A DNA stretch of 64,000 nt from an uncultured Clostridia bacterium (GTDB taxonomy: Bacteria > Bacillota > Clostridia > Lachnospirales > Anaerotignaceae): positions 1-64,000 of the forward strand of contig CALCGT010000059.1 of NCBI GenBank assembly GCA_937901125.1, read 5' to 3'. A program made the translations under genes and the position numbers. Shown piece by piece: positions 25,154-34,550 of this stretch. Every line of letters begins with the position of its first letter. Position 1 is the stretch's first letter. The notes under the pieces are model-generated. The model worked only from the letters and a program-made list of their open reading frames with translations, was not told where the DNA came from and did not search any database.

Positions 25154-26662
25154 ATGGGGGACGATATCAAACTTCGGGTTTCAAAAATTGAAAAATCTTT
25201 TCCGGGTGTAAAGGCGTTGGACAAAATTGACTTTACAGTTAGAAAAGGGACTGTACATGCGCTTTGTGGTGAAAATGGTGCAGGTAAGTCCACACTGATG
25301 AAAATCATTAACGGGATCTATAAACCCGATGCCGGCGAAATCTATATCGATGAACAGCCGGTAAAAATCAAAGATCCTATCAAAGCGAGATCCCTGGGGA
25401 TCGCTATGATCGCACAGGAATTGAACTATGTACCTGAGATGTCTGTAGAAGAAAATATCTTCTTGGGACGTCTGCCTGTGGATAAGCTAGGCAGAGTTAA
25501 GTGGAGAGAAGTGCGGGAAAAAACAGTAAAACTGCTGCAAGACGAGCATCTCCCTTATAAACCTACAGATAAGCTGAAAATGCTGACAACATCTGATATT
25601 CAGATGCTGGAGATCATGAAGGCTATCTCCAATGATGCATCCATCATCGTAATGGATGAACCTACTTCCTCTATCACACAGAAAGAAGTAGAACTGCTGT
25701 TCAAGAAAATCGAGATCTTGAAGGCGAAGGGCTGTGCCATCATCTATATTTCCCATAAGATGGATGAAGTATTCCGTATCGCTGATGATATTACAGTATT
25801 CCGTGATGGTACTGTAGTCAAGAGCATGCGGGCGGAAGATACGAATATCGACGAGGTCATCGCACTGATGGTAGGCCGTCGTATGGAAAATGTATATCCG
25901 AAAGAAGAGATCGAGATCGGCGAACCTCTGCTGGAGGTAGAAGGTCTGAAGAGTGGTCAGCTGTTCGAGGATGTTTCGTTCCATGTTGGCAAAGGTGAGA
26001 TCGTTGGCTTTGCAGGTCTGGTCGGTGCCGGCCGTACAGAAGTAATGCGTACCTTGTTTGGTCTGGAACATATTGATGCTGGTACTGTAAAGGTACATGG
26101 CAAAGAGGTCGACATCAAAAGAGTATCTGACAGTACAAAAGCAGGCATGGTAATGCTGTCTGAAGACCGTCGTCGTTATGGTATCATTCCCATGAGAAGT
26201 GTTCGGGAAAACGCCAGCCTGTCCTCTTTGGAAAAATTCTTCTATGGCGGTCGTGCCCATAGAAGAGAAGAAGAGGAGATGGTTGCAAAATATTTTGAAA
26301 AAATGAGCGTGAAAACACCTTCTCAGGAAACAGCGATCCAGTCTCTGTCCGGTGGTAACCAGCAGAAAGTATTGCTGGCAAAATGGATGATGCGTGATCC
26401 TGAAGTCATGATCTTGGACGAACCTACAAGAGGGATTGACGTAGGTGCGAAATTTGAAATCTATAAACTGATGACTGAAGTGGCACAAGCAGGTAAAGCA
26501 GTAGTAATGGTTTCCTCTGAGCTGCCGGAATTGATCGGTATGTGTGACAGAATCTATGTTATGAACCAGGGACATATCGCTGGTGAACTGAAACGAGAGG
26601 AATTCTCTCAGGAAGCGATCATGGTTTATGCTACTGGTACACATAGCATTATTCAGGAATAA
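25154..26662 (+). CDS. Sugar ABC transporter ATP-binding protein (RbsA/XylG type)
   Basis: The 502-residue protein has two nucleotide-binding halves, as in ribose/xylose/galactose importers. The first has Walker A GENGAGKSTLMK (about 39-50) and VMDEPTSSI. The second has the degenerate GLVGAGRTEVMR, signature LSGGNQQKV and ILDEPTRGIDVG. Such proteins power uptake through the permease encoded 18 bp downstream. The specific sugar cannot be read from it. Codon use is strongly biased, suggesting high expression. Confidence 0.93.
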   Translation: MGDDIKLRVSKIEKSFPGVKALDKIDFTVRKGTVHALCGENGAGKSTLMKIINGIYKPDAGEIYIDEQPVKIKDPIKARSLGIAMIAQELNYVPEMSVEENIFLGRLPVDKLGRVKWREVREKTVKLLQDEHLPYKPTDKLKMLTTSDIQMLEIMKAISNDASIIVMDEPTSSITQKEVELLFKKIEILKAKGCAIIYISHKMDEVFRIADDITVFRDGTVVKSMRAEDTNIDEVIALMVGRRMENVYPKEEIEIGEPLLEVEGLKSGQLFEDVSFHVGKGEIVGFAGLVGAGRTEVMRTLFGLEHIDAGTVKVHGKEVDIKRVSDSTKAGMVMLSEDRRRYGIIPMRSVRENASLSSLEKFFYGGRAHRREEEEMVAKYFEKMSVKTPSQETAIQSLSGGNQQKVLLAKWMMRDPEVMILDEPTRGIDVGAKFEIYKLMTEVAQAGKAVVMVSSELPELIGMCDRIYVMNQGHIAGELKREEFSQEAIMVYATGTHSIIQE

Positions 26663-26680
26663 AAAAGGAGGAGATCTAAA

Positions 26681-27700
26681 GTGAAAAATAGTAAAGCTAG
26701 TCAATTGATGACGAAATACTCAATTTTCTTTGTTCTGTTGATAATGATCATCATTTCTACTTTGATGAACCCCAACTTCTTGAGCGGGAGAAACTTGACA
26801 AATATTGCTGTGCAGTTGGCAGTAGGCACGATTCTGGCCTATGGTGAAATGGTGCTGATCGTCAGCGGTCTGCTGGATCTGTCTTCCGGTGCGGTATTGG
26901 CTTTGGCCGGCGTATTGTCTGTCAGCGTTTATAAAACTACGGGCAATCTGCTGCTGGCTATCATCGTTTCTCTCGTTGTTGCGATTATTTTCAATATGAT
27001 CAACGCATTCTTTGTAGCAAACTTTGCGATGCCGGCCTTTATCGTGACCCTGGCAACGCAGATGGCTGCCAGAGGTCTGGCTCTGCTGTATACATCCGGT
27101 CAGAATATTCTGCAGATTGGCAACTACGCAAAGCTGGGGCAGGGCAAGCTGGGTCCTGTTCCCATTCCTGTAATCTTTATGATCGTCGCCACTTTAGCGA
27201 TCGCATACATAATGAACCACACCAAGCTGGGACGTTCCTTCTATGCTATCGGCGGTAATGAAGAAGCATCTATCGCTTCTGGTATCAATGTTGTAAAATC
27301 CAAATATCTGGCATTCCTGATCAATGGTGTTTTGGTTGGTATCGCTGGCGTATTGTTCATGGCTCGTGTAAACGCTGGCCTGCCCAATGGTGCGGTTGGT
27401 TACGAAATGGAAGGTCTGACAGCTGCCATCGTTGGTGGTACAAGCTTCTCCGGCGGTGTTGGTACAACATCCGGTACACTGATCGGTTCCTTCATCATCG
27501 GCTGTCTGAACAACATCATGAACCTGAAGGGCGTAGACTCCTATGTTCAGCAGGTTGTTAAGGGCGGTATCATCGTAGCGGCTGTTCTGTATGATACTCG
27601 TTTCAAAAACAAAAAAGCACCGAAAGTGATCCTGCAGAAAAAGGATGAAAATACGGATAATACAGAAAAGAAAGACGAAACACCTGCAGCAAAAGCATAA
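26681..27700 (+). CDS. Sugar ABC transporter permease (RbsC type)
   Basis: The 339-residue membrane protein starts at GTG after AAAGGAGGAGATC. About ten hydrophobic segments and the family pattern (GEMVLIVSGLLDLSSGAVLA; AIGGNEEASIASGINV; AAIVGGTSFSGGVGT) identify the BPD_transp_2 permease of monosaccharide importers. The last 35 residues are charged, cytosolic and unusually long. Confidence 0.93.
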   Translation: MKNSKASQLMTKYSIFFVLLIMIIISTLMNPNFLSGRNLTNIAVQLAVGTILAYGEMVLIVSGLLDLSSGAVLALAGVLSVSVYKTTGNLLLAIIVSLVVAIIFNMINAFFVANFAMPAFIVTLATQMAARGLALLYTSGQNILQIGNYAKLGQGKLGPVPIPVIFMIVATLAIAYIMNHTKLGRSFYAIGGNEEASIASGINVVKSKYLAFLINGVLVGIAGVLFMARVNAGLPNGAVGYEMEGLTAAIVGGTSFSGGVGTTSGTLIGSFIIGCLNNIMNLKGVDSYVQQVVKGGIIVAAVLYDTRFKNKKAPKVILQKKDENTDNTEKKDETPAAKA

Positions 27701-27799
27701 GCCTCATTTCCTTGCAAAGGCTTTTATTTGAGCATTCAAATTCAAATAGAGCAAAAATTTCTCACAAGAAAATTTCAAAAAAGAAAGGGAGAGAGTAAC

Positions 27800-28780
27800 A
27801 TGAAAAAGTATTTAGCAGCATTTATGGCACTGGCTATGGCAGCAACTGCACTGACAGGTTGTGGCGGTGGTGAAACAGCAACTGAAGAAACATCCGGTGA
27901 TGTTTACAAAGTGGCTTATATCGCAAGAGCACAGTCCGACTCTTTCGCAGCATGGCTGGCAAACGAAATGGTAGCAGCAGCAGAACAGTATCCTGATATT
28001 GAACTGACTGTATTCGATGGCCAGGCTGACGATGCCAAGGAAAACGCAGCAATCGAAAATGCAATCGCTAACGGCTTCGATGCAGTTATCGTACAGCCCA
28101 ACAACGGCGAAGCACAGAGACCTTATGTAGAACAGGTTGTAGCAGCTGGTCTGATTGCAATCACAACAAACTCCAGAATCGCTGATATCGAAGGCGCATC
28201 CTCTGTTGATGCTGACCCTTACAAACAGGCTCAGGTAAACGCTGAACTGGCTCTGGAACAGGTTCCTGAAAATGCTAAAGTAGTTGTACTGAATGGTCCT
28301 TCTGGCAACTTCCACGCTGACGAAAGACGTGTTGCATGGCAGAAAGTATTCTTCGATGCAAGACCTGACGTAACAATCGTAGGCGAAGATTTTGCTAACT
28401 GGAACAAAGATGAAGCTATGGCTCTGATGGAAGACTGGACAATCGCTCACGGCGACATCGATGCAGTTATCTCCATGAACGACAACATGGCTGCTGGTGC
28501 TCTGGAAGTAGTAAAAGACAACGACATGTACGACGATATGCTGGTATACGGCGTTGACGGTACAGCAGAAGCTTGTCTGCTGATCGAAGAAGGCAGAATG
28601 ACATCCACATGTCTGCAGTCCGCTATCGACCTGGCAGCTCTGAACCTGGAAACAGTACACAAACTGCTGACAGGCGAAGAAACACAGATCGACACAGATA
28701 TCGCAGAAGTTCTGATCACAAAAGACAATGCAACAGAATATGTTGAAATGTACAGAGAAAGAGGCCAGATCACAGACTAA
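27800..28780 (+). CDS. Sugar-binding lipoprotein (RbsB-like, peripla_BP_4)
   Basis: The 326-residue protein starts at the ATG after AAAGGGAGAGAG; the open frame upstream to 27728 has no site. A lipoprotein signal peptide ends at TALTGCGGG (Cys about 22). The mature part shows the ribose-binding fold: YKVAYIARAQSDSFAAWLAN, then GQADDAKENAAIENAIANGF and DAVIVQPNN. It captures substrate for the two upstream gene products. Order ATPase-permease-binding protein is the reverse of the commonest arrangement. The downstream catabolic genes point to a pentose or pentitol ligand. Confidence 0.93.
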   Translation: MKKYLAAFMALAMAATALTGCGGGETATEETSGDVYKVAYIARAQSDSFAAWLANEMVAAAEQYPDIELTVFDGQADDAKENAAIENAIANGFDAVIVQPNNGEAQRPYVEQVVAAGLIAITTNSRIADIEGASSVDADPYKQAQVNAELALEQVPENAKVVVLNGPSGNFHADERRVAWQKVFFDARPDVTIVGEDFANWNKDEAMALMEDWTIAHGDIDAVISMNDNMAAGALEVVKDNDMYDDMLVYGVDGTAEACLLIEEGRMTSTCLQSAIDLAALNLETVHKLLTGEETQIDTDIAEVLITKDNATEYVEMYRERGQITD

Positions 28781-28842
28781 TTGCAGGTAATTACATAGTA
28801 ATGTATACTGTGATTTTTGATTGATGTAATCTCGGATTTTTA

Positions 28843-28886
28843 GAGGTACCATTTTCGGTTCGGCCGGAGGTGGTACCTCCTTTTTT
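28843..28886 (+). terminator. Terminator of the sugar ABC operon
   Basis: GAGGTACCA (28843-28851) pairs with TGGTACCTC (28871-28879), followed by CTTTTTT. GGAGGT/ACCTCC offers an alternative short hairpin inside it. Confidence 0.75.
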
Positions 28887-28916
28887 GGAATTCTTCCTGT
28901 TTGAAAGGCAGAAATA

Positions 28917-28945
28917 TTGCATAATTTCTCTGATACTGGTATTAT
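28917..28945 (+). promoter_or_regulatory. Promoter of the dehydrogenase-xylulokinase pair
   Basis: TTGCAT, a 17-bp spacer and TATTAT (28940-28945), 85 bp before the dehydrogenase start. Confidence 0.6.
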
Positions 28946-29030
28946 AAAAAGTACAGATTTGTATGAAAACAAATCCAATAGAAGGTATTTTCAAAAGATA
29001 ATAGAATCAAGTGAAAGAGAGGAGATAAAA

Positions 29031-30065
29031 ATGAAAAATAGACAGGCATATATGGTAGGTCTGAACAAAATGGAAATTCGTGAAACAGCAGTGCCCGAAC
29101 CTAAGGAAGGCGAAGTTCTGGTAAAAGTGGAATATGTTGGTATCTGCGGTTCCGATGTTCATTATTTTAAAGACGGCAGATGCGGTGACTTCGTGGTTGA
29201 CGGCGAACTGATGCTGGGTCATGAAGCTGGCGGTGTTGTTGTAAAAGTTGGTGAAGGCGTAACAAATCTGTTGGAAGGCGATAAAGTTGCACTGGAACCC
29301 GGTATCACCTGCGGTCAGTGTGAATTCTGTAAATCCGGCAGATACAATCTGTGCCCCGATGTTGTATTCCTGGCTACACCTCCTGTACAGGGCTGTAACG
29401 AAGATTATATTACATTCCCTGCAAATATGTGCTTCAAACTGCCTGAAGGCATGACAACAAAAGAAGGTGCTCTGATTGAACCCTTTGCAGTTGGCCTGCA
29501 CGCGGCAATGCAGGGCAAGGTTGGTATGGGTGACCAGTGCATCATTCTGGGCTCCGGCTGTATCGGTCTGATGACACTGCTGGCTTGTAAGGCTTGCGGC
29601 GCTACAGACATCACAGTAGTAGATATGGCACAGAAACGTCTGGACTTTGCAATGGAACTGGGCGCAACTCGTGTCATCAATGCAAAGGAACAGGATGTTC
29701 TGAAAGTAGTAGAAGAACTGACAAACGGCGCCGGTATTGAAAAAGTATTTGAAACAGCCGGTTCTCCTGTAACCATTGCGCAGACGCCTTACCTGGTAAA
29801 AAATGGCGGTACCATCACTTTGGTTGGTCTGTCTGCAAACCCTGAAATTACATTCAACTTTGGTCAGATCATGGCAAAAGAAGCAAGAATCGAATCTGTA
29901 TTCCGTTACAGAAATCTGTATAAGAAAGCAATTGCAGCAGCGGCAAACGGTCTGGATATTGGCAGAATCGCAACACACGAATTTCCATTCGAAAACATTC
30001 AGGAAGCTTATGAAGCTGCAATCAGAGATAAAGAAAATATCGTAAAAGCAGTCATCAAGCTGTAA
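29031..30065 (+). CDS. Zinc-dependent polyol dehydrogenase (sorbitol/xylitol dehydrogenase family)
   Basis: The 344-residue protein starts at the ATG after GAGAGGAGATAAAA. It carries the catalytic zinc site (CGSDVHYFK; GHEAGG), the structural zinc site CGQCEFCKSGRYNLC and an NAD-binding GSGCIGLMTLLACKACGA. MDR-family enzymes of this sequence type oxidise polyols such as xylitol or sorbitol to ketoses. With xylulokinase 24 bp downstream, the likely product is D-xylulose, making xylitol or D-arabitol good substrate guesses. Confidence 0.88.
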   Translation: MKNRQAYMVGLNKMEIRETAVPEPKEGEVLVKVEYVGICGSDVHYFKDGRCGDFVVDGELMLGHEAGGVVVKVGEGVTNLLEGDKVALEPGITCGQCEFCKSGRYNLCPDVVFLATPPVQGCNEDYITFPANMCFKLPEGMTTKEGALIEPFAVGLHAAMQGKVGMGDQCIILGSGCIGLMTLLACKACGATDITVVDMAQKRLDFAMELGATRVINAKEQDVLKVVEELTNGAGIEKVFETAGSPVTIAQTPYLVKNGGTITLVGLSANPEITFNFGQIMAKEARIESVFRYRNLYKKAIAAAANGLDIGRIATHEFPFENIQEAYEAAIRDKENIVKAVIKL

Positions 30066-30089
30066 TCTCCACAGAATGGCGGTGTAACT

Positions 30090-31613
30090 ATGGAATATTT
30101 ACTGGGTATTGACATTGGCACTTCTGGCACAAAGACAGTCCTCTTTGATAGAGATGCCAATCCTATCACAGCAAAAACCTTTGAATACCCTCTTTATCAG
30201 GAGCAGAACGGCTGGGCAGAGCAGGAGCCCAACGATTGGTGGGACGCTGTTGTGAAAGGCGTGCAGTGCGTGCTGCAGGATTCCGGTGTGGCTTCCTCGG
30301 ATATCAAAGGCATTGGCCTTTCCGGTCAGATGCATGGTCTGGTCATGCTGAATGAAAATGGTGAAGTGCTGAGACGCTCTATCATCTGGTGCGACCAGAG
30401 AACAGGTGAAGAAGTAGAAGATATGAACCGTATGATCGGTGCGGAAAAGATTATTCAGATTACAGCAAACCCTGCGGTAACAGGCTTCACAGCAGCGAAG
30501 ATCCTGTGGGTGAAAAAGCACGAACCTGAACTCTATGCAAAATGTGCCCATATCCTGCTGCCGAAAGACTATATCCGTTATAAACTGACTGGCGAATATG
30601 CCACAGAAGTATCCGATGCTTCCGGTATGCAGTTGATGGATGTTGCAAAGCGTACATGGTCGGATGAGATTTTGGAAGGTCTGGGGATCGAGAAAAAGCT
30701 ATTGGGGAAAATGTATGAATCCCAAGAAGTGACAGGCACGGTACACAAAGAAGCAGCGGCTTTGACAGGCTTGGCGGAAGGTACCATCGTTGTGGGCGGT
30801 GCTGGGGATAACCCTGCGGCAGCCATCGGTACCGGTATCGTTTCTCAGGGCAAAGCCTTTACTACCATTGGTACCTCTGCGGTGGTTTATGCTGTATCCG
30901 ACCAGATGGCACTGGACCCCAAGGGCAGAGTGCACACCCTTTGCGCTTCTGTTCCTGGCAAATGGACAGTAATGAGCTGCACACAGGCGGCGGGTCTGTC
31001 CTTCCAGTGGCTGAGAAATAATGTCTGCACGCCTGAAATGGCAGAAGCGGCGGAAAAAGGCGTTGACCCTTATGAGATCATGACAGCGGAAGCGGCACAG
31101 GTGCCGATCGGCTCTGAAAAACTGCTGTATTTGCCTTATCTGATGGGGGAACGTTCTCCTCATCCTGACCCTGATTGCCGTGGTGTATTTTTCGGCTTGT
31201 CCGCAATGCACCAGAGACCTCATCTGATCCGTTCTGTTCTGGAGGGCATCTCTTTCTCCCAGTGGGAATGTGTAGAGGTATTCCGTGAAATGGGCGTGCC
31301 CATCGAAGACATGATGATCTGCGGCGGCGGCGGGAGAAGCCCCTTCTGGAGACAGATGCTGGCAGATATGTATGGCTGTCCCGTCAGCACAGTGCAGTCC
31401 GACCAAGGCGGTGCATTAGGTGCGGCCATTTTGGCTGGTGTAGGTGCAGGTATTTATCCTGACTTGGAAACTGCATGTAATGAACTGGTGCGAAAAAAAG
31501 ACGTTTCCCAGCCGGATATGGCGGCAAACGGCGAATATGCGAAGTTCTTCACATTGTATAAAGACGTGTACAAAACACTGTTCAGCAACTTCAAAGAACT
31601 GAAAAATATCTAA
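30090..31613 (+). CDS. xylB: Xylulokinase
   Basis: The 507-residue FGGY kinase phosphorylates D-xylulose to xylulose-5-phosphate for the pentose phosphate pathway. Features are LGIDIGTSGTKTVLFD at the N-terminus, the family motif SGQMHGLV (about 77-84), GGAGDNPAAAIGTG and GGGGRSPFWRQMLADMYG. Length matches bacterial XylB. Confidence 0.92.
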   Translation: MEYLLGIDIGTSGTKTVLFDRDANPITAKTFEYPLYQEQNGWAEQEPNDWWDAVVKGVQCVLQDSGVASSDIKGIGLSGQMHGLVMLNENGEVLRRSIIWCDQRTGEEVEDMNRMIGAEKIIQITANPAVTGFTAAKILWVKKHEPELYAKCAHILLPKDYIRYKLTGEYATEVSDASGMQLMDVAKRTWSDEILEGLGIEKKLLGKMYESQEVTGTVHKEAAALTGLAEGTIVVGGAGDNPAAAIGTGIVSQGKAFTTIGTSAVVYAVSDQMALDPKGRVHTLCASVPGKWTVMSCTQAAGLSFQWLRNNVCTPEMAEAAEKGVDPYEIMTAEAAQVPIGSEKLLYLPYLMGERSPHPDPDCRGVFFGLSAMHQRPHLIRSVLEGISFSQWECVEVFREMGVPIEDMMICGGGGRSPFWRQMLADMYGCPVSTVQSDQGGALGAAILAGVGAGIYPDLETACNELVRKKDVSQPDMAANGEYAKFFTLYKDVYKTLFSNFKELKNI

Positions 31614-31624
31614 GAGTTCAATGG

Positions 31625-31655
31625 GCTCCGATCCGTAAGGATCGGGGCTTTTTTC
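31625..31655 (+). terminator. Terminator of the xylB operon
   Basis: GCTCCGATCC pairs with GGATCGGGGC around a GTAA tetraloop, followed by six T. Confidence 0.93.
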
Positions 31656-31781
31656 TTTTCAAAAAATTCAGGACTTTTTAAGAAACTGTTTCTTGATTCT
31701 TACGTTCTCCTTCCTTATAATACATAATGAGAAGAAATAGAAAGTTCTGACAAATACTTTTTGAATAAAAGGAGAATGGAA

Positions 31782-32774
31782 ATGAAAAAACAGATCTTTG
31801 GGGCTTTGCTTTTTTGCCTGATGCTGTTTTGCTTTGCGGGGACAGCAATGGCGGCGGAAAAGGACGAGCATCCTTATTACATAACGGTAAACCTGACAGA
31901 CAACATCGTGACGGTTTATGAAAAGGATGCAGCGGGGGAATACACGGTTCCCATCAAGGCATTTTATTGCAGCGGCGGGGAATCTACGCCGGAGGGCACC
32001 TTCCAGACCATTGAAAAATATGAATGGAGAGCGTTGTTTGGGGATGTATGGGGGCAGTATGCCACACGTATCACCGGGCATTATCTGTTCCATTCTGTGC
32101 CTTATCTGGAAAAGGACAAGACTACATTGGAATATGATGAATACAACAAGCTGGGGTCTACAGCTTCCGCAGGCTGTATTCGCCTGTGTGTGAAGGATGT
32201 AAAATGGATCTATGATAATTGTCCTATTGGCACCGCTGTGAAAATGTACCGTGGGAATGTGGAAGAACCTTTGCAGCCCACGCCTGCGAAGAAGATCAAT
32301 ACCGCAGACCTGAAACGCCGTGGCTGGGACCCTACAGACCCTGATCCTGCCAACCCCTGGAGAAAGGGAGAACTGCGGGAAATGACAGTGCAGCCTTCTT
32401 TGCTGGGCAGCATTGTGAAGGCGTACCATGAAAACAATACCTATTACCTGACGGCGGAGGATGGAAAGAAACTATTCTCCCATCTGGGTATGGCATTGAG
32501 TCTGCCGGAAGCTGCAGGACAAGTTGTTGATGATGAAATAAAAGTTTTTTATAAAGGAACAGAACACCAGCTTTCCTGCCGTGTGAAAGAGGGTACCGTA
32601 TATTATAAAATGAGGGATCTGGCGACAATGGTCTGTGCGGAGATGACCTGGAACAATGACACCCAGGAAATCGGGATTTTCTATGGTGGGAATACGATCA
32701 CTGTCAGCCCTGCGCCCTTGGTCCGTGATGGGGTATCTTTCCCTGCGCAGATTGCGTCCTTCTTTGGGGCATAA
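31782..32774 (+). CDS. Secreted L,D-transpeptidase (YkuD) with copper-amine-oxidase-N-like C-terminus
   Basis: The 330-residue protein starts at the ATG seven bases after AAAGGAG. A signal peptide ends at TAMAAEK. Residues about 28-165 are a YkuD domain with the His of HYLFHSVPY and catalytic Cys in STASAGCIRLC. Such enzymes make 3-3 peptidoglycan cross-links or attach proteins. The C-terminal 100 residues resemble the copper amine oxidase N-like fold common in clostridial exoproteins (YYKMRDLATMVCAEMTW). It heads a pair with the gene at 32856. Confidence 0.85.
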   Translation: MKKQIFGALLFCLMLFCFAGTAMAAEKDEHPYYITVNLTDNIVTVYEKDAAGEYTVPIKAFYCSGGESTPEGTFQTIEKYEWRALFGDVWGQYATRITGHYLFHSVPYLEKDKTTLEYDEYNKLGSTASAGCIRLCVKDVKWIYDNCPIGTAVKMYRGNVEEPLQPTPAKKINTADLKRRGWDPTDPDPANPWRKGELREMTVQPSLLGSIVKAYHENNTYYLTAEDGKKLFSHLGMALSLPEAAGQVVDDEIKVFYKGTEHQLSCRVKEGTVYYKMRDLATMVCAEMTWNNDTQEIGIFYGGNTITVSPAPLVRDGVSFPAQIASFFGA

Positions 32775-32855
32775 AAGTTGATTTTTCATGGAAAGATTGC
32801 AATTTGTCCTGTAGTATGGTATGCTTTCTGAGTTAAGACAGAAAGAGGGAAAAAC

Positions 32856-33875
32856 ATGACATTTAAAAAAGTTTCGGTTATAACGATTGCGGGGGCTGCC
32901 CTGCTGGCGGGTGCCATTGGTATCGCCATCAGCCTGACAAGCCCCAACGAAATAGAAATAGAAGTCCCTGAGACGCCTGTGGAGCAGGAGATGGAACTTT
33001 CGGAAGACGGCATCAAGACTCTGGAAAATATGGAAAATATGCCCATTTATTTTGATGATTCCGAGGTACTGCTGTTGCCCTTGCGAAACGTAATGGAAGG
33101 GCTGGGCGGTTCTGTAAAATGGGATGCGGAGACTAGAGCTGTAGAGGTTTCCTACCGTGGCAGAACCCTGGCGATGCAGCCCGGTGAAAAAGACGCAATG
33201 CTGAATGGCTTTGAAGTGACACTGCCCCAGGGGGTAGAAATGATTAATGGCTGCCTGTATGCCGATGAAAAGCTGATCTCTGCGTATTACACAGGGGAAG
33301 TGGCATTCAACCGAGAGACTAGACAGGTGACTCTGCAGACGAAGGACAGCACGGTGCCTTTGCTGGCGGTGAAGGAATTTTTCGGTGAAAAGGATGGCAG
33401 AAGCTATCAGGTGGAGGTGCCTGTTATCGTTGGTCTGAATGACAGCAATTTCGAAAAGAATCTGAATAAAAGCATGATGGAAAAAATGCAGGCGTATGTA
33501 GAAACATACCTGGCGGCAGAAGAACAAAGCGGGAAGCTGCAGCTGACTATGCAGACGGGTATGTGTACGAAGGATTTCCTGTCCTTCTGGTGGGAAGGCA
33601 CGGAAGATGGCGTTTCTGTAAAGATGGCGGAAAATATCGATCTGCTGGGGCAGAAAACCGTGTCACTGGCAGATCTGCTGGAGGAAGTATCTCTGAAAGA
33701 AGTGAAAACATTTGCAGGAGAAGGCTGGATGGCAGAGCATTTCTTCCTGACTTCCGAAGGCGGGCTGGTTCTGCTGAAGGGCAGCAAGGAAGGCGGCTTG
33801 GAATTGCATTATTGGACAACAGAAGGCAAACAGCTTGTCTGGAAGGATGCCTATAAGGAATTGTTCCAGAAATAA
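32856..33875 (+). CDS. Membrane-anchored exoprotein with copper-amine-oxidase-N-like and DUF3298/RsiV-like parts
   Basis: The 339-residue protein has an uncleaved-looking N-terminal helix (about 6-27) and an acidic linker. A repeat-like stalk domain follows (LLLPLRNVMEGLGGSVKWD; GRTLAMQPGEKDAMLNGFEV). The C-terminal half (VPVIVGLNDSNFEKNLNKSM; MCTKDFLSFWWEG) looks like the extracellular DUF4163/DUF3298 domains of RsiV-type proteins. No cytosolic anti-sigma segment is present, so a cell-wall sensing or binding role is only a guess. Confidence 0.7.
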   Translation: MTFKKVSVITIAGAALLAGAIGIAISLTSPNEIEIEVPETPVEQEMELSEDGIKTLENMENMPIYFDDSEVLLLPLRNVMEGLGGSVKWDAETRAVEVSYRGRTLAMQPGEKDAMLNGFEVTLPQGVEMINGCLYADEKLISAYYTGEVAFNRETRQVTLQTKDSTVPLLAVKEFFGEKDGRSYQVEVPVIVGLNDSNFEKNLNKSMMEKMQAYVETYLAAEEQSGKLQLTMQTGMCTKDFLSFWWEGTEDGVSVKMAENIDLLGQKTVSLADLLEEVSLKEVKTFAGEGWMAEHFFLTSEGGLVLLKGSKEGGLELHYWTTEGKQLVWKDAYKELFQK

Positions 33876-33892
33876 AACAGAAAAAGACTGGA

Positions 33893-33926
33893 AAGAGAGC
33901 GAGAATGGATCTTCGCTCTCTTTTTT
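33893..33926 (+). terminator. Terminator after the exoprotein gene
   Basis: AAGAGAGCGA pairs with TCGCTCTCTT (10 bp, 10-nt loop) followed by T. Confidence 0.9.
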
Positions 33927-33989
33927 GATGTAAGGAGAGCAGATGATGCACAAGGTGGAATCCACTTACAGATAGGGTTTATTTGGCAG

Positions 33990-34034
33990 GAAACAAAAAA
34001 GAGATGTCTGAATTTTGGAAATCAGACATCTCTT
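33990..34034 (-). terminator. Leftward-facing terminator with no obvious gene
   Basis: AAGAGATGTCTGA (33999-34011) pairs with TCAGACATCTCTT (34022-34034). The T run is on the minus strand only, so it stops leftward transcripts. No minus-strand gene precedes it. Confidence 0.7.
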
Positions 34035-34127
34035 CTTGTTGCATTGCAACTTTTTTTGTATGATTTTTGCAGAAAAAAGATGGATTTTCGCAGATATGTT
34101 CATGTATAAATACACTGTATACACCCT

Positions 34128-34155
34128 GTTCGTTTTTTTCTTAACGAACTTTTTT
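34128..34155 (+). terminator. Rightward terminator in the nifJ upstream region
   Basis: GTTCGTT pairs with AACGAAC, followed by six T. No coding gene lies between 33875 and this site. Together with the leftward terminator it frames a 160-bp stretch. The whole 33927-34550 gap has no credible ORF. Confidence 0.65.
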
Positions 34156-34339
34156 GCGTGGGGGATTAAAAAGTATAAATTTTTGTACAAAATTCAATCT
34201 TGTCAGACAATAAAATGAAGGTAGAACAACAAAATAAAATAAAAATGCATAAAAATATTTATAAAAACATAGATATAAACAGAAAATATAACAAAAGGTA
34301 TCTTGTTAGAAACATAACGGGTGTTTTTTCATTTTGCTG

Positions 34340-34368
34340 TTGAAAAGAAAATGAATTGATTGTATAAT
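34340..34368 (+). promoter_or_regulatory. Strong promoter of nifJ
   Basis: TTGAAA (34340-34345), exactly 17 bp, and a perfect TATAAT (34363-34368). The predicted leader is about 175 nt and contains two small hairpins (around 34411-34431 and 34468-34487). Confidence 0.85.
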
Positions 34369-34550
34369 AATCAAGTAAAAAATCCCGTTTCACGTTTCCA
34401 GGAGAATGGACTGATTGTCAGACAACCAGTTTGATAAACTTTCTTACATGACTTGAATCAGGGTGAGCCGCCATTTTTGATGGCTGCAAAAGATTAAGGA
34501 GGATCTACCCTCAAAAAACGAAACTCTCTAATGAAAAAGGAGGAAAAGAA

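Noticed and set aside
34015..34218. A 67-codon plus-strand ORF upstream of nifJ
   Set aside because: It starts inside a hairpin, runs through a terminator and lacks a ribosome binding site; composition is random AT-rich.
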